The translations under genes and the position numbers were made by a program. From Himantopus leucocephalus (lineage: Eukaryota > Chordata > Aves > Charadriiformes > Recurvirostridae), in the NCBI GenBank assembly GCA_003993805.1, contig RSEF01000005.1, forward strand, positions 34,229,175-34,293,174: a stretch of DNA of 64,000 bases. The letters run 5' to 3'. Positions 25,382 to 38,600 of this stretch are shown one piece after another. The notes under the pieces are model-generated. The model was not told where the DNA came from, made no database searches, and was given only the letters and a program-made list of their open reading frames with translations. The first letter of the stretch is position 1. Every line of letters begins with the position of its first letter.

Positions 25382-28300
25382 TGAATATTATCTAATGAAC
25401 TGGCACTTTCCTGTGGAAGATGCTTTTCTGGCAATTTTACAACAGGCTATTGGGTTCATGTTGTGCCTCCTGTGAGTGTGTAATCTGGCAGANTTGGGTT
25501 CATGTTGTGCCTCCTGTGAGTGTGTAATCTGGCAGAACTGAATGATATTCAGGAAGGTATAGGGCATCTTCTGAGATCTAGGAAGGTTTCTGTATTATTC
25601 AAGAACTCTGAAATCCTTGAGGCAGCGTAGCTGTGTCTTTTAGACATGTACAATCATTAAATGAATGATTTGCTTATACAAAAGATTACTTAATCAGGAG
25701 GATTTAGCTATGGAAAAGATAGCAGTAAAGTTCATATCCATGTTCTTCTGTTTGTTACCAGGAACACATTTCTTTTATTTCATTCACATTTCTTTCAGCT
25801 TTGTATAGTAAATGTTACTTACATAAACGGAAATTTTTGACATTGTTAAAAATTATAATTTAATCTGTTTTCTTTTTATCTTCTTTAATAGGTATATATT
25901 ATCAAAGCAGAAAGGAATGAAAGAATTGGTAAAGACAATATTGTCTACAGAATATTGGAATTCTAAAATTTAGATAAATTAAAATGAGATGGCTTTCATA
26001 AGCCTTGCTTAATACTGGAAAGTTAGAATGGAAAGTTTAGTATTAGTCCTACCACGAATACATTATATTAGGAATGAAGTAACTTGTTTTGATGTCAAAT
26101 AACTGCACAAAACACTGAGGAGTCATTGGCATAAAGAACATGTGAACACAAGTACCTGTTCAAATTTGCATTGTTATTTTCCAAAATAGAAATCATGGAT
26201 TTGGTCCCAGGCTGAAGTCTGGACTAGGACGTATAAGAAATTGTGTGACACTTTATTCCTAAAGATCTCCTTGACTGAAGTGTGTTCCTTCCAACCATTT
26301 ATATTTGTTTGGTTGATGACATTTTGTGGAAATGCTTGGGAGACCTGGCCTTGTGCTCCACTGATGTTATTCTTTCATCTTCTTCCAATTCCTTCCATAC
26401 TATACAGGGTCTACAGGAAATCCTGCAGGACACCGTTTCAGTAGTCCTTCTCTTTTCTGGGGGAGGCATATGGACGGTGACAGTAATTTAGGATGGGAAT
26501 GTTCCTAGTAAAGCCTCTCATAACCTATGTTTATAAATAAGGTATGCAGGGTCTGATAGTAGCAGAAAAGAAATTCTAGGGTTATAGTTGCATTTAGCAT
26601 ACCATGGGCTAGAGAGGCCCAAAATACAGTTGCTTTTGTGGACCTCATCATCCTCAACACATTGCAGATGCTCACTGTATGAGACGAGACAGAGGCTGGA
26701 GAGGCATACTATTAGATAGTGCATGGGAATTTTTAACTCCCCATACAGTAGTTAACTACTGTCATCTATTCCAGTTATTGACTGTTCAATTTCCTTAAGT
26801 TTATTACACATCTTCATTTCCTGAGTCATCGAAGATCATTTAATTACAGAAAATTATTAACTAAAACATTTAGCAAGCAAGCCACCTCCATCTGTATTAC
26901 TACATACTGAAAACAGAAATCAACGATTGTTAAAATGCATACATTCATATATACAAATCTTTCAAAACACTTTTACTGGGAGAAATTTAATAAGAGGATC
27001 AATAAGCAGTCCTAATAACAGAGTGTATGATCCTCTAGGTGTAGATTAAGTCAGAGCTGCAAAGACACATTTATTAACGTGCTGAAAAGATTGAAATTAT
27101 ATTGGAGCTAACCAAAACTTTAAAGTTTTCTAATGCAACATAAAAGTTAAATTGTAAGTATAATACAGCATTCTTCTGTGCAATACTGAGGCATTTTCAC
27201 TTCACATCATACTCCAAACAAATGTTTTTATTGTCATACTTAATAATATTATGATAGCTGATACTGAAAAGATCTTTGTGAGATGGAGATTATTTATTTG
27301 GCTGGCTTAATACCCATAAAAGCACAGTATGCTGAAAGCATATATGACGAAAATTAAGGATATTTGGGGGGGTTGTAAAAGTTTACATAACATATTCTTT
27401 TGCAAAATTACTATAAAACTTGGATTTACTTGAGTCTGGAATCTATTTGATGTGAACTCCATAATTTGGTAAAGTATGTGGAATTAAAGATTAGCTGGTA
27501 GTCAGAATAGGTAGAACTACAAAACATGAAAGAAAAAACTCCTAGCAGCCATTGCTCAGTATGAGACGGTTCTATTTAATCTGAGTCTCTGTGGTTTATG
27601 ATGGGTTTTCAGTACAGTTGAGCAAAACAAATATCATGAAAATTCACACAATTCATTTCTTGATACCATTAGGTTTATCGACAAAACTTTAAACTACTCA
27701 ACAATTATCCTAGCGTAGCATGAGGAGCAGAAACAATCACCCATAAGCATCATAGCTGCTTAAGCCGACAACAAATCATTTTCAGTCTTAGGCTTTCTGT
27801 CTCTTATTCAAAGCCAATTGGAAACATGGAGACAGAATCCACCATCCCTCAGAGGGGCAAATGACGCTTTACCTTGGAGCTGGTGATCCCTGCAAATGTC
27901 ACACTGTAGAACTTCTTGATTTTAAGGACTTATCATCATCATTAATAAACTTTAAAATGTAAGAATAAATTATTAATATACTCTCCCCTAATCAAGATTA
28001 CATATGTACATTTAAAAATAATCCTTAATTGATGAAGCAGTCATCTGCATCCTGGTTAGATACTCCTACGTTATTTCTCAACCATCAAAATATAAATTTT
28101 TCAAAATAACAAAATCCTCATACCCCATCTATTATGAATTGCCGTATGTTTTATTTATACTGAAAAAAATACTGCAACACCATCTTACAAAATGTCAGAT
28201 TGTGTTTTGGCTTGGATATATAGGCAAAGTATGAAAAGAACACCTGGTACGGCATCATACGACAAACCTCATCTTTATTAATAACAGTTATGATATAATT

Positions 28301-28834
28301 AGGAATAAACAGTTTCCACTGCCTAGGTATAGGGGAATTCTCATATATTATACAGAGGAAGAGGAAGTCTTGCTTCATATGTCGGTGTTCAGTACTCCCA
28401 CAGGACTAAGGTCTGTTGACTTCAAACTTTTTCTCCTTCTTTTTCTCCTCCCTCCCCAAAACATGTGCTCTATACCAGTTCAAATGCCACTATTTTCTGC
28501 CCAAAGATATTCAACTATATGCATATGCCACTCTGTTGAATTTACATGTATTAAACAGTTTACCTGCCCAGCAATAGCTTCAGTTTTATTAACACTGTGA
28601 AAAAGGTAAAAGCTCTGGCAAGTCTACACTTGGAATAAAACTCTGTTGACCACTACCACAAATTAGCAGTTATCTTGTAATATTGTGTCTTGTTACTTTT
28701 TTGATTTCAGGATAGGGTGACTAGCGTGATACCACTAATCTGGCCAGATCTTAAAATTGAGAGGCAGCCCTGAAATGAGCCCTGATTTATAAATTTTCCC
28801 TGCTTGTTGCCTTGTCCAGTCTGCTCTGGCAGCA
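25382..28834. other. Unique AT-rich noncoding DNA, nothing recognised
   Basis: Apart from an N-flanked duplication near 25.5 kb, I see no repeat family, RNA gene or exon. Open frames are under 80 codons and unrecognisable. Confidence 0.5.
25450..25536. other. Assembly join: 43-bp exact duplication around a single N (25493)
   Basis: The 43 bases at 25450-25492 are repeated exactly at 25494-25536 with only the 'n' between them. It is an unmerged contig overlap rather than a biological repeat, and lies only about 70 bp from the 100-N gap. Confidence 0.85.
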
Positions 28835-29475
28835 TCACATAGAACCACTGAGTATGGAAGGAACCTCCAGAGATCATCTAGTCTACCCCCCTGTTCAAAG
28901 CAGGGTCCCCGGAGCAGGCTGCTGAGAACCATGTCTAGTTGGATTGGGACATTTTCAAGGATGGAGGCTCCATAAATACTCTGGGCAACTGATTTCAGTG
29001 TTCTATCACCCTCACAGTAAAAAATATTTTTCTTATTTTTAAATAGAATTTCTCGTGTTTCAACTTGTGCCCATTGCCTCTTGTCTTGTTGCTCGGCACC
29101 AGTGAGAAGAATCTGACTCCCGCTTTATTCCCTCTCAGATATTTGTACACATTATAACGTTGCCTCTGAGCCTTCCCTTCTCCAGGCTAAACAGTCCCAG
29201 CTCTCTCAGCCTCTCCAAGACAGATTGTCCAGGCCTTCCATCACCTTTGCGGCCCTTAGCTGGATTTGCATCAGTAAGTCTGTGTCTCTCTTGTACTGGG
29301 CACAGCACTCCAGATGCAGCCTTACCAATGCTGAGTAGAGGGGAAAAATCACCTCCTTTGGCTTGATGGTGACGCTCTTCCTAATGCGGTCCAGGATGCT
29401 GTTAGCCTTCTTCGCTGCAAGGGAGCCTTGCTGGCTCGTGATCAGCTCGGTGTTCACCAGGGCTACACAGAGGGA
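28835..29475 (-). mobile_element. CR1 LINE 3' part, minus strand
   Basis: The minus strand carries the C-terminal end of CR1 ORF2 and its 3' UTR. Read from 29475 downwards: LAAKKANSILDRIRKSV, KEVIFPLYSALVRLHLECCAQYKRDTDLL, the 'RA.K...GL..LS' segment, then (with stops) the 'LGLFSLEKR' equivalent near 29180, the 'SDRT..' equivalent near 29090, and a 3' end near 28835 whose plus-strand reading is ATAGAACCACTGAG...GGAAGGAACCTCCAGAGATCATCTAG. The C-terminal domain is recognisable but the frame is broken downstream. It is 5'-truncated before the reverse transcriptase core and cannot be active. Confidence 0.92.
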
Positions 29476-32400
29476 AGAGAGACAAATAGTGGTATATCTG
29501 GAAAAGGCATTTCTTGCCCCCTTCATGACTGATGGCACTGTTTTTGCATAACCTCCACTAACATTTTACCATAGATATGAGAAGCAGGGACAATTACAAT
29601 AGCATATTTTGAAAAGCATTTCTGTTTAGATTGGACAAAATCAAGAAAACAAAAATGTGTTATGACAATATATGTTTACATACACTTACATATTCCCAGT
29701 TAAAATGTTGACTAGAATTTATTTAATAATCCAAAAGATACGGTATAATATATTCATGCTCTACTTCTATCTAATTTAAAAAAAACAATTTTAGCTTTGG
29801 TGGAGAAGAACAGGCTGAAAATACAGATTTTTTTGATTAAGCTACAAAAATAGCCAGTACTCCTGAGTTAGTTTTAGGCAGAACTTAAAGTGTTGTGGTG
29901 AACCAGGTTTTCTAGAATTAGGAAAATTTATAAGATATATTAGAGGAACCTAAATAAAAATAATGTTAATTCCATTAATTACATGTTATTTTAATTAACA
30001 TTATTAATTACATGTTAATTCAATGCAATTGTATGTATTTTTTTCTGTAATGTAATACAGTGCATTTGTTTTAAGTCTTGGCTACTCAGTGTGTTTCAAT
30101 GGTTTAAGACACTAGGGCTGAAATGGAATTTAATTTTCTTTGTCTAACAAATTAAAAACCATAAGAATAAAAAATTATCTCAACAGGTTTTCACTTTGTA
30201 CAATATCCAGTTACAAAGAATCATCAGTACCAAATGTACCACTTCAGGAACATCAGTTCTGAAAGAATGTATTTTCAGTTTTTCCAAATATTCCCTTCTT
30301 GCTTAGTGGTTGATTGAAGTAGGGCTATCATTATTCCTTACAGTAGGAGATGTCTGCAATGTATAGCACTTGGTTCAACTAGTTGCCATGATAATGGAGA
30401 GTAATTTGGGTGAAAAAATCAAGTCACTTTACAAGACAGAGCCTGTAGTCCTAATAATAGCCTGGGTTGAGAACTCCTTTTTTGTTTTCATATAAAATGC
30501 CACTAAAAATTTAATTCTAGATGATTGTGTTTTATCTTCGTGGAGAGTAAATATAGACAATCTACCTGAGGCTTTTTCTTTATAATACTGATCAAATACA
30601 TTATGTCAACCTCTATTGCTTATTTATTTAGTGTTTTCTAAAACAAATCAAAATGTCAGCAGAATCCAGTGGAGAAGTGCGCTGCTCAAGAAGCGTGCAT
30701 ACAGCACTTAGGGTATAGGAAGCCATTTATTAATACACCAATATAAGCAACAGCTATGAGATAAAAGAGTTTGACAGGGCTAGAAACAATTCACTTTGAG
30801 ATGGAACACAGAGAGAGCTAACTAGGCAATGTAAGCTTAGGCAATTGAGCAGTGATTACTAGATTTTTTTTTTTTAAATTTAAAAAATAAAACCTTATTT
30901 CTCTGCATTTATAGAAAAGTACAAATTTAAACAAAGAACATAAGTACTGAACAAGTTACACTGAAGACATACATATTCTATTTGCCTAAGAGCTGGGGGA
31001 ACTTATGTTTTTACTGTTTTTTCTACACCTTGTAGCAAAAATGTTCACAAGTTAATGTAAGACTATAATGTAAAGTTTATGCAATTAAAGACCGTAAGAG
31101 AGTTTATAGACCATTTGTCATTGGATATGCATCATAAACTGTGAGTTTCAGAAAATAAGGAAGGAATTCCATTTGTAGTTCACTGTTGCCTGAAGCCTAC
31201 CTAATGAAATCTTTCTTAGTCATAGAATTAACTGAGTATCTAGCTGAAAAGCACTGAATATTCACTGTGCATATTAAACTTGGAAAAGTAGAATAAAATC
31301 TTGCATACTCGCAGGGGCTTTTTGTTGGGTTCAGTTCAACCAAAATTAGACGGCTCCTGTTCATTTAGTACATTCAAAAGGAGGCAAACCTTTAAAATTC
31401 CAAACTGTCAGCTCCCATCATTTCATATGACAGCTGACTGTTTGAGTGTAATACACACAAGCCGTACTAAGTGAAAAGCTGCTAATGAATACAATTGCTT
31501 TTTTTAAACCAAGGGAAGAGAACACGTTAGCCACTGCTTTGTGGATATGTGTTGTGATGCAAAATGGATTCTCCATTGTTCTTGTTCGGTCTTACCTGTG
31601 TAGCACAGCACTGGTGTGAAGAAACCTATGGATTTTGTTGTAGAGACAGTTAATCTTTTGTGCTTTCTGACTTTAGGATGCTATATGATATTGCCTCAAA
31701 AATTAAATACATGACTGAAAGATGTATTTTTAAAGCAATCAGAAATGATTCCTAAAGTTCTGTATGGAAGTAGTGTACTCTTTGGATCTCATTTTCTCAA
31801 GGGCTGTCTTCATCTTTTCATTGAAGTCAACTGGGGAAGTATTTGGCATGCTAGAAATCAGTCACACAGTAGTTGTAAAATCGGACTAACACAAATTAAT
31901 TTCCTGTATGTGTTTTCTCCACTTGTATTTTTGTGGTAGAACTCTAGGAACTTTAATTTTTATTTTCCTTTGCAAAGGCTTATTGGTGTTTGTAAAGTGG
32001 AAGAAACATTGTGTTGTGGTTTTTTAAGGTGGCTTTTGTAGTTAGAAGATAGAGCTCTTGAAACTTTCGAAAGTTGAGAAGATAGTTTCCAAAACGGTAG
32101 CTTTCTGCCATCAGTAGCATTTTTGACACTAAAGGCAACATAGCTTTCACTGGGCTGGATCTTCCAACAGCCTCCATACCAGCAATAAGTGACAGCATAA
32201 ACTAAACTGTCCCTTCACAAACACGAAATTGCTTTTAAAATTTATTGGATTTCTTTTTTCTTATTAGTAAGAAGAGGTTTTGTAGTAAATTCTGCCAGTA
32301 ATATAAAGTAGTATTTGCTATCTGTCTGCCTAAAGGAGGGGCTGTCATACACAGGTCGTGCAATGGTCTTCAGTACATGTGACAAGAAATAGCAAGATAC

Positions 32401-34249
32401 GACAAGAGAAAGAGGCAGAAAGGGTTTATTTTCTGAAAAAAAAAGAGGACTGAAATATGGAAATTTCTAGATTCTGTTTTATCCTATGGCTCTGACTTAC
32501 TGTAACAGTCTAGTGTACTTTCTTATCTACAGCCTTTATTCCTTCTCTTGTGGAGTGGGGATGCCTTATCAAGTCTTTTAATCCTTAACTAATTAGGGCT
32601 TGTAAAGCACTTTGAAATGTTTGGACAAGAAAAATATTGTAGCAGTGCGAGTTATTATTTGATTGACTTGACTTTATTGGAGATAAGACCACCAAATTAT
32701 GGTCTGATCTCAATTTCATACCAAAGCCCTTTCAAGACTAGGGGAAGATGGGATATTTAAAATCACAGTGAGAGACTGGTGCTAATTACAGACAGGTGAC
32801 ATATTTTAAGATATTGAAATACTGCCTGCATCAGGGTTTTAGAATCTGTCAATCGCCATGCAAAAACTTTAAAGTCTTAATATCCTTCATATTCTCAAAC
32901 GCTTTCAGGAAAATTTGAATTTGAACTGGTGAATAGGCTTTAGTTGTTGATTTGATGTAGCACAAAAATTGTAAGAATAGGTTTAAGTCTGTGCTTTGAG
33001 CTGGAAATCTCTAAGCCCCTGAAAATTTGAAGTGGTTTGCAGAAGCCTAACTTCTGCTAATTACTGTTACCTGAAACAAATGCTGCTTAATTTTAGACAT
33101 AGTTTTTTAATCTGTCCATTCACGTTATATGGTTTACTGGGTGACAGCTGCCTTATCATTCTGGAAATTATAAAATAACTTCTGGTTATGGATAAAAACC
33201 TCTAAAAAAGGAATCTCCAAAGGGAAAGAGTCTTCTTTTTTTGTTGTTATGCAAAAACCAGGCAAGAATTGGAAATAATCTGGAAATTGCCTATTACATT
33301 TGCTTTGAAATCTCCTTGATTCCACTTTCTTGGATTGAACTAGTCACCACTCTTCATAACGTGGAAAAACACAAATTTCTGTTAAACTCAAAGTTTTCCA
33401 ATTTTTTTTTTTTTTAAAAAACCAACAATTTGGCTATGAGCTTTGAAGTTTCCACGTTTGTGTGTGTTTGGTTTTTTTTTTTATTTTTTTTTTCCTGTTG
33501 GTAGCTTTCTATAATATATTATTCCAAAAACTTTTTAATAAAAGCACTTGAAATCACATCTAGGATCAGGTTTTCTAAAAAGCTCATTAACATAGTGGGG
33601 AGAAAGTTTAATGTTGAAATTTATTTTCATACTTCTTTTTAAAAAATGTCATTGGTAGGCTTTGTTTTCCTTATTTATAATCACTGAGAACATTTCAAAA
33701 ACTAAAAACTTCTTGAAAGTTCCAAACACGGCTTCTTGTGGTCTGGATGTGCATAGTTATCTCTCATAAATCCAAGCATATCCTTTTCTTTCATTTGGTT
33801 TGCCTAGATATACTTAAAGATCAAAAACATATGCTTTTCCAGGTGTGCTTGTGAGCAGGCACCACTGATGGGGTTTTATGTAAAGAGATAAAAATTCTGT
33901 GCATGAGCTGTCACAAACTGTTTGGCTGAACAAAGTCAATGTTACTAAAGCACTGCTGATATTCTTAAATGGAAATGCAATGAGAAACACCTGTGTGAAA
34001 ACTAGATTAGTAGAATTGAAAATCATCATGGATTCCAGGTCAGAAGTAAGTAAATAAGATGGTTCAGGGAAGGTCAAATAGTATCCATGTTCTCAAGTGG
34101 TGATGAAAACTTCAATTGCAAAGAGTATAGAAACAGGTGTGATTGTTGTAAGGCAGTGGAATGGAGAACTTTGCTTTAAACACAATGTTTAAAATTCTGC
34201 AATCAAGGGTGTTGTACCAGAAAAGCATAATATTATGATTACTCCTGTT
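29476..34249. other. Unique AT-rich noncoding DNA, nothing firmly recognised
   Basis: No mobile element, RNA gene or exon recognised. An imperfect 29-bp direct repeat of ATTAATTACATGTTA lies at 29974-30020. A small non-repetitive block near 31.38-31.50 kb is listed separately. A 72-codon minus-strand frame at 31980-32198 is not recognisable as a protein. Confidence 0.5.
31380..31500. promoter_or_regulatory. Weak candidate regulatory block with inverted GTCAGCT/AGCTGAC
   Basis: GTCAGCT at 31407-31413 and AGCTGAC at 31432-31438 form an inverted repeat with an 18-bp spacer that contains CATTTCATATG. A CAGCTG E-box and TGACAG core lie in the right arm, and a GCTAATGAAT segment follows. The sequence is non-repetitive and compact. 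This is weak textural evidence for a conserved noncoding element. Confidence 0.15.
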
Positions 34250-34520
34250 ATTTTATGAGCCTGGATAGGTTGCAGAGTGCCTGTATAAACACAAAGGAAA
34301 CATTCTCCAACTTTGCCTTAACGTCTAAAAGCCATACGGCCCTGAACGGAGTACGGTATAGAGCTCCATCGTCCAAACAGGTGCACTGCATGGCACCATG
34401 CCTTTCATTCACTGCTCTCTTTGTGAGCCCATGTAGAGACCTGACACAGAACAAACAGCGTCGTTTGGACACATATTGCATTGTGTGACTGGAAAGCGAA
34501 TTTATCACATCGTGCAAAGC
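34250..34520. promoter_or_regulatory. CpG-retaining non-repetitive block, candidate conserved element
   Basis: Nine CpG dinucleotides occur between about 34320 and 34512, in a region where CpG is otherwise scarce. The block is free of homopolymers and has open frames on both strands (77 codons plus, 89 minus), a by-product of low stop density. It contains AAACACAAAGGAAAC, ACAGAACAAACAG and an imperfect inverted repeat GGTGC...GCACC near 34380-34397. I cannot match it to a protein or known repeat. It may be a conserved noncoding element, an unmethylated regulatory site, or a remnant of a sequence I do not recognise. Confidence 0.27.
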
Positions 34521-35624
34521 CCCCCTTCACCCCTCTGCTTTCATGCTTCCACAAGTATAACACTTCCTTTGTGTGATGCATTAATGCTGATAGGCTTTAT
34601 GGAAAGCTGTTCAGAAGAGCTATTTAAATGAAGAGGATGAATGATTGCTGTGTGAAAATGGAAAACTAAGAATGTTTCTAGCAGAATTCATTTTTAGTTT
34701 TGTTCAAGGGATGTTTCTGTGGGGTTTTTTTCTGTATAATTTGGCTATGGCTGATCTAGCAGAAAAAAAATATTTCAAAAAGTAAAGACCACTGGAAAAC
34801 AGAATACTGAGGCACTTAATTAAGCCAGGCAGAGATTGTCTATTCACTTTAAAGTTTAAACAGAGGCATATGGCAAAGATTGGTTCACTACTGGGACTGA
34901 AAACTGGAGTCTGTTCTGTTAACTTCAGCAGCAACAGCAGGAAGAGGGAGAGGAAATAACAAATGCAGACATGCAATAAACAAGGCTAGGGAATTACAGG
35001 GGAGCAAGTTGTAAGAGTATGCTAAATTATACCTATACATTAACCTTTTTTGTTTCCTCCCTGCAAAGGAGAACATCTAATTATAAATAAATATGGGAAA
35101 ACTTCAGACCAACACTACCACTGGAATGAAGAATCATTTTTTTGCTGGAAACTCCTAATAGCTTGAATCCTGGCTTATATCAATTGAAATTTTAAATTAA
35201 ATACTGATATACTGTCATTTGTTTGGGTTTTGGGCTGTTTTAAATAGTTATTGTGTGAGATTTACGTAGGAAGAATTCTAATACAAAATTAATTACATAC
35301 AGAATTCATGCAGGAGATAGTTGACAGTGCATCTTTGAAAAACTACCTGTGTTTGTGCCAAAGCCACCTATTGCAAGCAAACTGAATCAGGTAGAAAGCT
35401 TTATATGAAACATACATATGCAATAACATGTACACTGTTATCACTGTAATTTTTTACATTAAGGATTTTCTGTCGTCATTGTTGAAAATACATCTGTGTA
35501 TCTCGGAGTAGACTGTATTCCACTGTCATTGTTCAATAGCTTTTATTCCACAGTAGAAATATTTCAGGTTGGCTTTTTTTCAATGTGATTTGCACAAACA
35601 CATATGCATTCCAATACATTAACC
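34521..35624. other. Unique AT-rich noncoding DNA, nothing recognised
   Basis: Short open frames only (up to 90 codons, minus strand at 34704-34976), none recognisable. No repeats beyond homopolymer runs. Confidence 0.5.
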
Positions 35625-35682
35625 ACTGGACTCGATGATCTTAAGGGTCTTTTCTACCCTCAATGATTCTGTGATTCTATGG
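35625..35682 (+). mobile_element. CR1 LINE extreme 3' end, plus strand
   Basis: The sequence ACTGGACTCGATGATCTTAAGGG, then TCTTTTCTACCCTCAATG and ATTCTGTGATTCTATGG is the terminal CR1 3' UTR with about two units of the octamer-type tail. Only about 58 bp remain, so it is a severely 5'-truncated insertion. Confidence 0.85.
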
Positions 35683-38600
35683 TTTTACATAAGAATAAAT
35701 GTTTCCTTCAGATCTTTTTAAAATCAGAATTTTCAGCCACAAATACTCTACTGTTTTCCCTGATGTATCATTGAAATCTCAACACAGCCCGTACCAAAAG
35801 CTAACAACATAGTTCGATCATCCCTTATGGTCATCACTAGAGTTGGTCAAGCCTCACACTACCTTCACCGTTGTAACTTTTCTGTCCCAGTAAGGGAACC
35901 GGTGAAATGAGAACCAACTCAGTCTTTCTTATTAAAGGAAGATATTTCTTGATCATTCAAATTTTTCCATTAATGTCCCATACATATCTTCCCCCCCCCC
36001 CCNCCCCCCCCCCCCCCGCCTTCCCATGCATTTGCTGATTTCATGTGATAATGGAAGAGAATGTAATTTTAAACAGGTGGATGTTCCAGACAGCTTGTTC
36101 CTTTTTTTCCTTTGGAGTAGTGCAAATCAGGGACTACACTACTTACGCCAACAGACCCACCCCACTGCCACAAACTACTATGAAAATGTAGAGAATGAGG
36201 TCCATTTTTTTTCACTGATGACGTAGAAACAGCTCTTACACTTGTACCCTCAGGTATTTTCATGGCCTATTACATAGTAGTAACCATTGCTCTGAACCCA
36301 GAATCTGATGCAGACCTGTTCAGTGGAAAGGTGTAAGTAAGATCTAAAACTTTGGATCTAATCTAATCCTGCTCTAAATTATCTCAGTGAAAATCTGAAT
36401 TGTAGGAACAGTAAATAAGGCATTTAAGGTTATAGTCTTTATATTTAAAACAGATGGAAGGCAGTTTGTAATTACCCTTTAGAACTTATTTACTCAAAAT
36501 ATCACCAACACCAAACATTTGCTAGAGTTCAGAGACAGAAACTTAGAGGGATGCTGAAGATATTCATAATTTGCCCAAATAAAGTTTTTGAAGAGGGCAC
36601 CATAATTTTGGAAAAGGGGTTATTAATTCTTGGGTTAGGAAAAAAACAAGCAAAAAAAGAGAATCCATTGAAGCCTGCTTATTCCATTGTTTTGTATTAC
36701 CGAAATTCTTATTCTCTCCTTTCAGGGCTGGCCATTTTATTTTACAGGGTACTGCTAGACAAGTCCCAAAATGATAAATATAGCAGTTCTTCCACAAGTG
36801 AACCAGAAGTGTATCACAAAGAAATGCCGCAGTAGCTATTAAGCAGTTACCAAAGACATTATTTGACTGTAATACGTTGTTTCAGCAGCTCTGAAGAAAA
36901 TTGTTTCTGGCATGAAGAGCTGGGTGTCACATCAGAAACAAATATTTGACATTTTCTTGTTTCCATCATGCCTTGTCAGTATAGTTTTATAAACATCCAT
37001 GAAGTTTTGCACACAGAAAGGATGAAAAGGAACACTAATGATAGAGTATTCACTGAATGGATGTCACATGCTAGAATTTGTACTGCGGTAGAATTTGGAG
37101 ACTCTTGCCAATAAGAAATGATGTTATAAAATTAAATTTTGGTTTAGTCTTGTTAATGATAAAATTATACTGTGTCAATATACATAGCAGCACAATAATG
37201 TAATAGGTTTAGTAATGAAACTTGTATCTTTTTATGCTGGCAAGTAATAATTTAAAATACATTTATGACACAATTTTGAAGTTTATTTCATTATTTAATG
37301 CTGTACATTTTGCTAGAATTCTATTGCTGGTATTATAACTGCATTTTTGCATGTGCATTCAATGTAGAAAGCTTGTGCTCTTCTTATTTCGACCTAGAAG
37401 CTAATTAATTATTGTGTCATATTTCATGGACGTGCCAACATAAAATTATGAAGAAAATAGGAAAAGAGTACAATCTGTTACCATTTTTGATACGAGCAGA
37501 TCTTATATCCCAACAGCATAAACAAGATGAAACCATTTCAAATGTCCTGTTTCACATCTAATATCAGAAGTAAACAATTTAGATTGCCCAAAAAGATAAA
37601 CACCAGCGTACCTAATTATAATTCCTCTTCATTTCCAGCTAATATTAAAGCATATTGAATAGTAAGTAAATCAAAGTAATTTCAGGTTTGGCATGGTTAG
37701 AAAGCTGACATCTGGAATTTTTGCTTAGTGCATTATGATACCCAGACGAAAACTGTAGACTGTTTGGCTTTGTTGTTTTTTGATTGGCCCATATTAGCAA
37801 AAACTCAACCAAAAAGTTCCACATTTCCTTTTTCTATTACTGCTACTATGACTAGAACTAATGTTTCGAGAGAGTGTGTAACATAGCCTTATGGTCAACA
37901 GTCCTAAGGGTTATCATGGTGTTTCAAAGCCACATAGGGGGGTGTGGCTTTGAATGTTACTTTCTGTTCTGTTTGAATGTGGCTTTTATGTCATTTTTTA
38001 CGGTCATCTTCCTGAAGAAATGCTATTTATGACTTCTGAATATCTTCTATTATATCCCAAGTCATTTGGGAAGTTACTGTAATGTGTCATGTTTGCAATG
38101 AAGCCAAGATACTCTTGTATTGCTGATCATTTTTCCTAATTTTTCTAGTTAATGAGCTAAAAGAACCAATACTAGTTTTGACTGAGAGCATTTCAATTTT
38201 ATATTTTAAAAGATTATAAGATTAGCTTTCTATTTCAAGCCCTGCCAAAATTTGATCTCAGATGTAGTGTTCCATTTATTATATTTAATAAGTAAACAAA
38301 TACTTTTGTTAAAAATAAATTTTACTTGAGTTATTTCTAAAAAGTAAGCTTTTTGAAATTTTCATTTTTTTAATGAATGGCATGGTAACTTTGTGCAGCA
38401 CATAGGGGCACATTAAGAAAGAATGGGTGACTGAGGAATGGTAAGATCTCTTGTACTGCTGAGCTGTGTTGTGCAAATTTTAGCATTGTTGCCTCTATGC
38501 AACTATGTTTATTAACAAAACAGGATGATGAAAAAACTTATACCTCTAGAGGAATTTAAAGAAGTTGTACTTATTATTATGTTACTGGGTTTTTTGAAAA

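Noticed and set aside
31980..32198. 72-codon minus-strand frame as an old transposon or pseudogene fragment
   Set aside because: Its translation is less low-complexity than most, but I recognise no family and see no supporting flanking structure.
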